NCBI GenBank assembly: GCA_015486705.1
Contig: WFRG01000066.1
Location: 1 to 6,597 of the forward strand
Direction: 5' to 3'
DNA: 6,597 nucleotides
Source: Hippea sp.
GTDB lineage: Bacteria > Campylobacterota_A > Desulfurellia > Desulfurellales > Hippeaceae
Below, one piece after another: positions 4,685-6,597 of the stretch (position 1 is the stretch's first letter; every line of letters starts with the position of its first letter). The position numbers and the translations under genes are program-made. Under the pieces are notes generated by a model. It was not told where the DNA came from, ran no database searches, and was given only the letters and a program-made list of their open reading frames with translations.

Positions 4685-5075
4685 GTGTGTATGAAAGGGT
4701 GACGCCCTCGAAAGAGAGGGCTAATCCCCCTGGGTCTTGTCCTGAAAGGGGCAGAGATCCAGCGCGGCGGGGGAGGTATAGGCGGGTAACCGTCTATACT
4801 GACATAGCTCAACCCGATAAAGGCCCGTCGAGACGGAGCGACGGCCAAAGCCCCTACCAAGTAACGCTTGGGAGCTGGGGCGACCGCGTAAGTCCAGCTG
4901 GAGCGGTAGCGAGGCCACAAATCCGATGACCCCATATCTCGAGCCGAATTCCGCAAGGATAGTAGGCAGGGGGCCTCTGTATCCTACCCTCTCCCGTCCT
5001 TTCCTTGTAGGAAGGACATAGGGGAGCAAGAGATATGGGCACAGGAAGCCGGAACAGCTGGATTGACATGCACAC
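4685..5075 (+). ncRNA. domain I of the intron, with 5' splice site and EBS1
   Basis: It starts with GTGTG, the group II 5' consensus GUGYG. Bases 6-9 (TATG, 4690-4693) can pair with CATG at 5067-5070 to close the domain, and an AGGGTGACGCCCT element just after the start resembles the early part of bacterial IIC introns. CGAGCC at 4940-4945 is the exact complement of GGCTCG directly before the splice site and lies at the top of the 4931-4940/5030-5039 helix, where EBS1 is expected. Two hairpins (4956-4985 and 4991-5026) are inserted beyond it, unlike a simple EBS1 loop. Confidence 0.5.
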
Positions 5076-5284
5076 CTAACCCGGGAAGGGCAACCGGTGG
5101 CAGGATTTTCAGAAAGCCGATATGCACCCAAAAAGCCACAAGGCACCTGGGAGCGAGGCTCAATAGAGGCAAGGTATCGGGCAGGGCAGTCTGATACCAA
5201 GGACGGCGGCCGCCAACCGCCATTAAAAGTCCCCTCGAAAGGCCTCACCTTGCACGGTCAAGCTCTTTCCTCTCTCCAACAAAC

Positions 5285-5353
5285 TTTTGGCTATTCCCAA
5301 AAGGAATTAGCCAAAACAAAAAGGATCCTCAAGAGCCCAAAAGGCTCAAGAGG
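5285..5353 (+). ncRNA. two tandem hairpins with identical CAAAA loops
   Basis: First: TTTTGGCTATTCC (5285-5297), loop CAAAA, then GGAA-T-TAGCCAAAA (5303-5316), 13 pairs with one bulged T. Second: CCTC-AA-GAGCC, loop CAAAA, GGCTC-AA-GAGG (5327-5353), 9 pairs around a symmetrical AA/AA internal loop. Neither is followed by a T-run, so they are not typical terminators. They follow the long closing helix of the large RNA by 7 bases and may be its 3' appendage or protect its end. Confidence 0.6.
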
Positions 5354-5513
5354 TGTCAGGTAAGAAAAAACCTAAAAATCTAATCAGGAAAACAAAAATC
5401 AAAAAGAAGATGAAAACCTTATCAATTGGCCAATAAGGCCTTAACATATAAACCTAAAAACAAGCAAACCAGCCCTATTTTTATACCGACCGGCCAGTCT
5501 TGTGCGTCTTTTC

Positions 5514-5542
5514 GGGGAGCAGTAGGTAGCCCTACTCTCCCC
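5514..5542 (+). promoter_or_regulatory. leader hairpin before the 222-aa gene
   Basis: GGGGAG-CA-GTAGG, loop TAGC, then CCTAC-T-CTCCCC makes 11 pairs and ends 19 bases before the ribosome binding site at 5562. A loose T-rich stretch (ATATTTTTCTCTTTT) follows, so it could act as a partial terminator or attenuator between the large RNA and the gene, or as an mRNA stabiliser. A second leader hairpin is CCTTAT/ATAAGG at 5417-5438. Confidence 0.5.
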
Positions 5543-5572
5543 ATCCATATTTTTCTCTTTTGGAGGTGTTCT

Positions 5573-6241
5573 ATGCCCGAAAACGGCTACACGACAGGGA
5601 TTTGGGAATTTGTCGAACTACTACGCCATAGGGTTTCATACGGCTATATTTACTACTATGTTTTTCCTCAGAAAAAACCACAAAAAGACGCCGAAATCTC
5701 GCAATACTACAAGTCAAACTTTAAAAAGTATCAAAGAGTCTACCGCAAGCATGTAAAGAACCTCAGAAATTACTTTTACATGAGATACCAAAACACCGGT
5801 ATCGTTTTAGCCACTGAGGGCAAACCAGACCCGGAGCTCACGCACATCGAACCCTACCTTGTAGATATTCGCCAAAAACCGCTACACCTCAAAGTTTCCG
5901 ATATTACGGAGCTCATAATCCACGCGCAACCGAGGGCCAATAAAAAGACACTCAAGGTCAACGTATATTTAAGCAAAGAGACAATACAAATCATCAAAGC
6001 AAACTTATTACAGGTTTTAAAAGAAAATGCTAACCCCAGTAAGAAAGAACAGAAGCGGGCAAAGGCTAATATAAAACGGGCTTGGCTCATAAACGGCTAC
6101 CCGTCCTTCGCAGGGCTACTCGAACAAAAGAAACAATTACGCTCTTGGTATGTAAAAGAGGCGAGGATAAGAGGTATAAACATTCCTCAAAGCGAGCTCA
6201 AGCTCTCATACTTCAGAAAGAACCGCCTCAAGAAGAATTAA
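5573..6241 (+). CDS. basic protein of unknown function (222 aa)
   Basis: I do not recognise this family. The start is ATG at 5573, preceded by GGAGGTG at a good distance; the frame is open further upstream, to a TTG at 5426, but that stretch lies in hairpins and has no ribosome binding site. The protein is soluble-looking and strongly basic. It has an aromatic N-terminal part (VSYGYIYYYVFPQKKPQK, about 23-40), a Lys/Arg/Tyr-rich helix (SQYYKSNFKKYQRVYRKHVK), a probable beta region (ITELIIHAQPRANKKTLKVN) and basic helices to a KNRLKKN end. That composition suits nucleic-acid binding. There is no reverse-transcriptase, maturase, endonuclease or transposase motif. It sits between the large RNA and a recombinase gene, so it may bind that RNA or the element's DNA; this is inference from position. 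Confidence 0.8.
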   Translation: MPENGYTTGIWEFVELLRHRVSYGYIYYYVFPQKKPQKDAEISQYYKSNFKKYQRVYRKHVKNLRNYFYMRYQNTGIVLATEGKPDPELTHIEPYLVDIRQKPLHLKVSDITELIIHAQPRANKKTLKVNVYLSKETIQIIKANLLQVLKENANPSKKEQKRAKANIKRAWLINGYPSFAGLLEQKKQLRSWYVKEARIRGINIPQSELKLSYFRKNRLKKN

Positions 6242-6264
6242 CCACAAAATGTAAATAGTGTGGT
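6241..6264 (+). terminator. weak hairpin after the 222-aa gene
   Basis: ACCACA (6241-6246) and TGTGGT (6259-6264) can pair over a 12-base loop just past the stop codon, followed by AATTATTT. The stem is short and the T-run poor, so read-through into the recombinase gene is likely. The rest of the gap to 6383 is AT-rich, with TTGATT at 6314 as a possible but poor -35 box. Confidence 0.25.
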
Positions 6265-6382
6265 AATTATTTATAAAATAAGGTCAAATTAAGCCTTTTT
6301 ATTCCCAAAAAGTCTTGATTTTCTCTTTCATATTTACTACTTTATATTAAAAATAAAATAGTAAAAAGGAAGGAGTGTGTCA

Positions 6383-6597
6383 ATGTTGCCAAGAGCGCTA
6401 AACGGCAATTTGGTTTTTTCGGGCAATATCCCCAATTACCTAACAGAAAGCCAGTTAAACAACCTTATAGCTACCTTTCAGGCTTGGTATGACGATAAAA
6501 GCATATCAGATACTAAAAGACGCATAAGAGGCCGCTATTGGCTTGTTTTCCTAACACTTAGGTTTACGGGTGCAAGGATAAGCGAGGTAATAAACAT
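6383..6597 (+). CDS. tyrosine recombinase / integrase, N-terminal part, cut by the window edge
   Basis: Tyrosine recombinases join or resolve DNA at short inverted-repeat core sites. Seventy-one full codons are present from ATG 6383, with GGAAGGAG seven bases upstream. YWLVFLTLRFTGARISEVIN (52-71) is the family's box I; Arg65 is the first catalytic arginine, in the typical TGxRxSE context. The second Arg/His box and the Tyr lie beyond the window. Arg65 comes unusually early: most members have a core-binding domain of about 100 residues first, so this protein has a short N-terminus (about 50 residues), as in FimB/FimE-type enzymes. It follows the 222-aa gene by 141 bp on the same strand. It could resolve plasmid multimers, integrate the element or invert a segment. 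Confidence 0.88.
   Translation, partial: MLPRALNGNLVFSGNIPNYLTESQLNNLIATFQAWYDDKSISDTKRRIRGRYWLVFLTLRFTGARISEVIN

Larger units (their letters stand above)
4420..5277 (+). ncRNA. large structured RNA, probably a circularly permuted group II intron
   Basis: The stretch is GC-rich in an AT-rich window and packed with helices. Its ends pair: 4420-4440 with 5256-5277 gives 21 bp with one bulged base (T5268). Six weaker pairs (4441-4446 with 5249-5254) follow after a second bulge. Internal helices include 4451-4458/4463-4470, the hairpin 4730-4762, an 11-bp stem with GTAA loop (4775-4800), 4822-4830/4839-4846, 4850-4854/4877-4881, 4931-4940/5030-5039, 4991-5004/5010-5026, 5173-5178/5193-5198, 5205-5209/5217-5221 and 5166-5170/5242-5246. 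Domain V- and VI-like hairpins precede a GUGUG intron start, the reverse of the normal order. The outer helix would be the opened domain IV. No protein frame here is credible. A different large ornate RNA class remains possible, but that one folded RNA exists is close to certain. Confidence 0.65.

Noticed and set aside
4420..5277. rRNA, tmRNA or RNase P RNA
   Set aside because: None of the conserved core sequences I know (for example the RNase P GAGGAAAGUC element or the tmRNA tRNA-like ends) is present; the D5-like hairpin and GTGTG start fit a group II intron better.
4420..5277. Ordinary linear group II intron
   Set aside because: Domain V lies about 100 nt from the 5' end of the folded region and upstream of the GTGTG start; no second domain V-like hairpin is seen near 5277.
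4435..5363. Several long overlapping open frames on both strands across the GC-rich region
   Set aside because: They coincide with RNA helices, overlap one another in all frames, lack ribosome binding sites and have improbable composition (runs of Arg, Pro, Gly and Cys). High GC makes stops rare.
5426..5572. N-terminal extension of the 222-aa protein from TTG at 5426
   Set aside because: The open frame crosses two leader hairpins, has no ribosome binding site, and the ATG at 5573 has an excellent one.
1..6597. Closed circular plasmid linearised at the window ends
   Set aside because: Joining the right end to the left end does not continue the recombinase reading frame in a family-like way, so the window is probably a fragment.

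Overview
The window looks like part of a plasmid, or a plasmid-derived integrative element, from an AT-rich bacterium that is probably thermophilic. The proteins are rich in Lys and Glu. The only strongly GC-rich stretch (about 4420-5260) is not a gene but a dense set of RNA helices, as expected of structured RNA in an AT-rich thermophile. I suspect Aquificota or a similar thermophilic lineage, but the sequence alone does not prove it.

Left part (1-2760, minus strand): a replication operon read right to left. A consensus sigma70-type promoter (2731-2758) drives a Rep_3-type initiator (1476-2708). It is followed by a probable ribbon-helix-helix/coiled-coil protein (1092-1403) behind its own operator-like repeats, a secreted thermonuclease-family protein (525-1088) and a small acidic protein (281-505). 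A further minus-strand gene is cut by the left edge.

Origin and non-coding middle (2760-4420): four perfect 22-bp iterons plus a partial fifth, then AT-rich 10-bp repeats that resemble an unwinding element. Seven copies of CCTACC, the complement of the iteron core, are scattered over the next 400 bp. About 1 kb follows without a convincing gene. It holds a 15-bp inverted repeat and a family of small hairpins whose stems vary by compensatory changes.

Right part (4420-6597, plus strand): a structured RNA of about 860 nt whose two ends pair over 21-27 bp. Its 5' part contains a hairpin matching group IIC intron domain V (CGC triad, GNRA loop, two-base bulge), followed by a domain VI-like hairpin with an unpaired A. 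A GUGUG intron-start motif comes only afterwards, at 4685, and the six bases before it are perfectly complementary to CGAGCC at 4940-4945, a candidate EBS1. This order (D5-D6, exon, D1-D2-D3) is that of a circularly permuted group II intron, which would release the 81-84 nt between the splice sites as an RNA circle. No reverse transcriptase/maturase is present. Downstream lie a 222-aa basic protein of unknown function and the first 71 residues of a tyrosine recombinase with an unusually short N-terminus. The RNA therefore sits in the leader of a recombinase-containing operon. The permuted-intron interpretation is an inference from hand folding; that the RNA is large and structured is much more certain.
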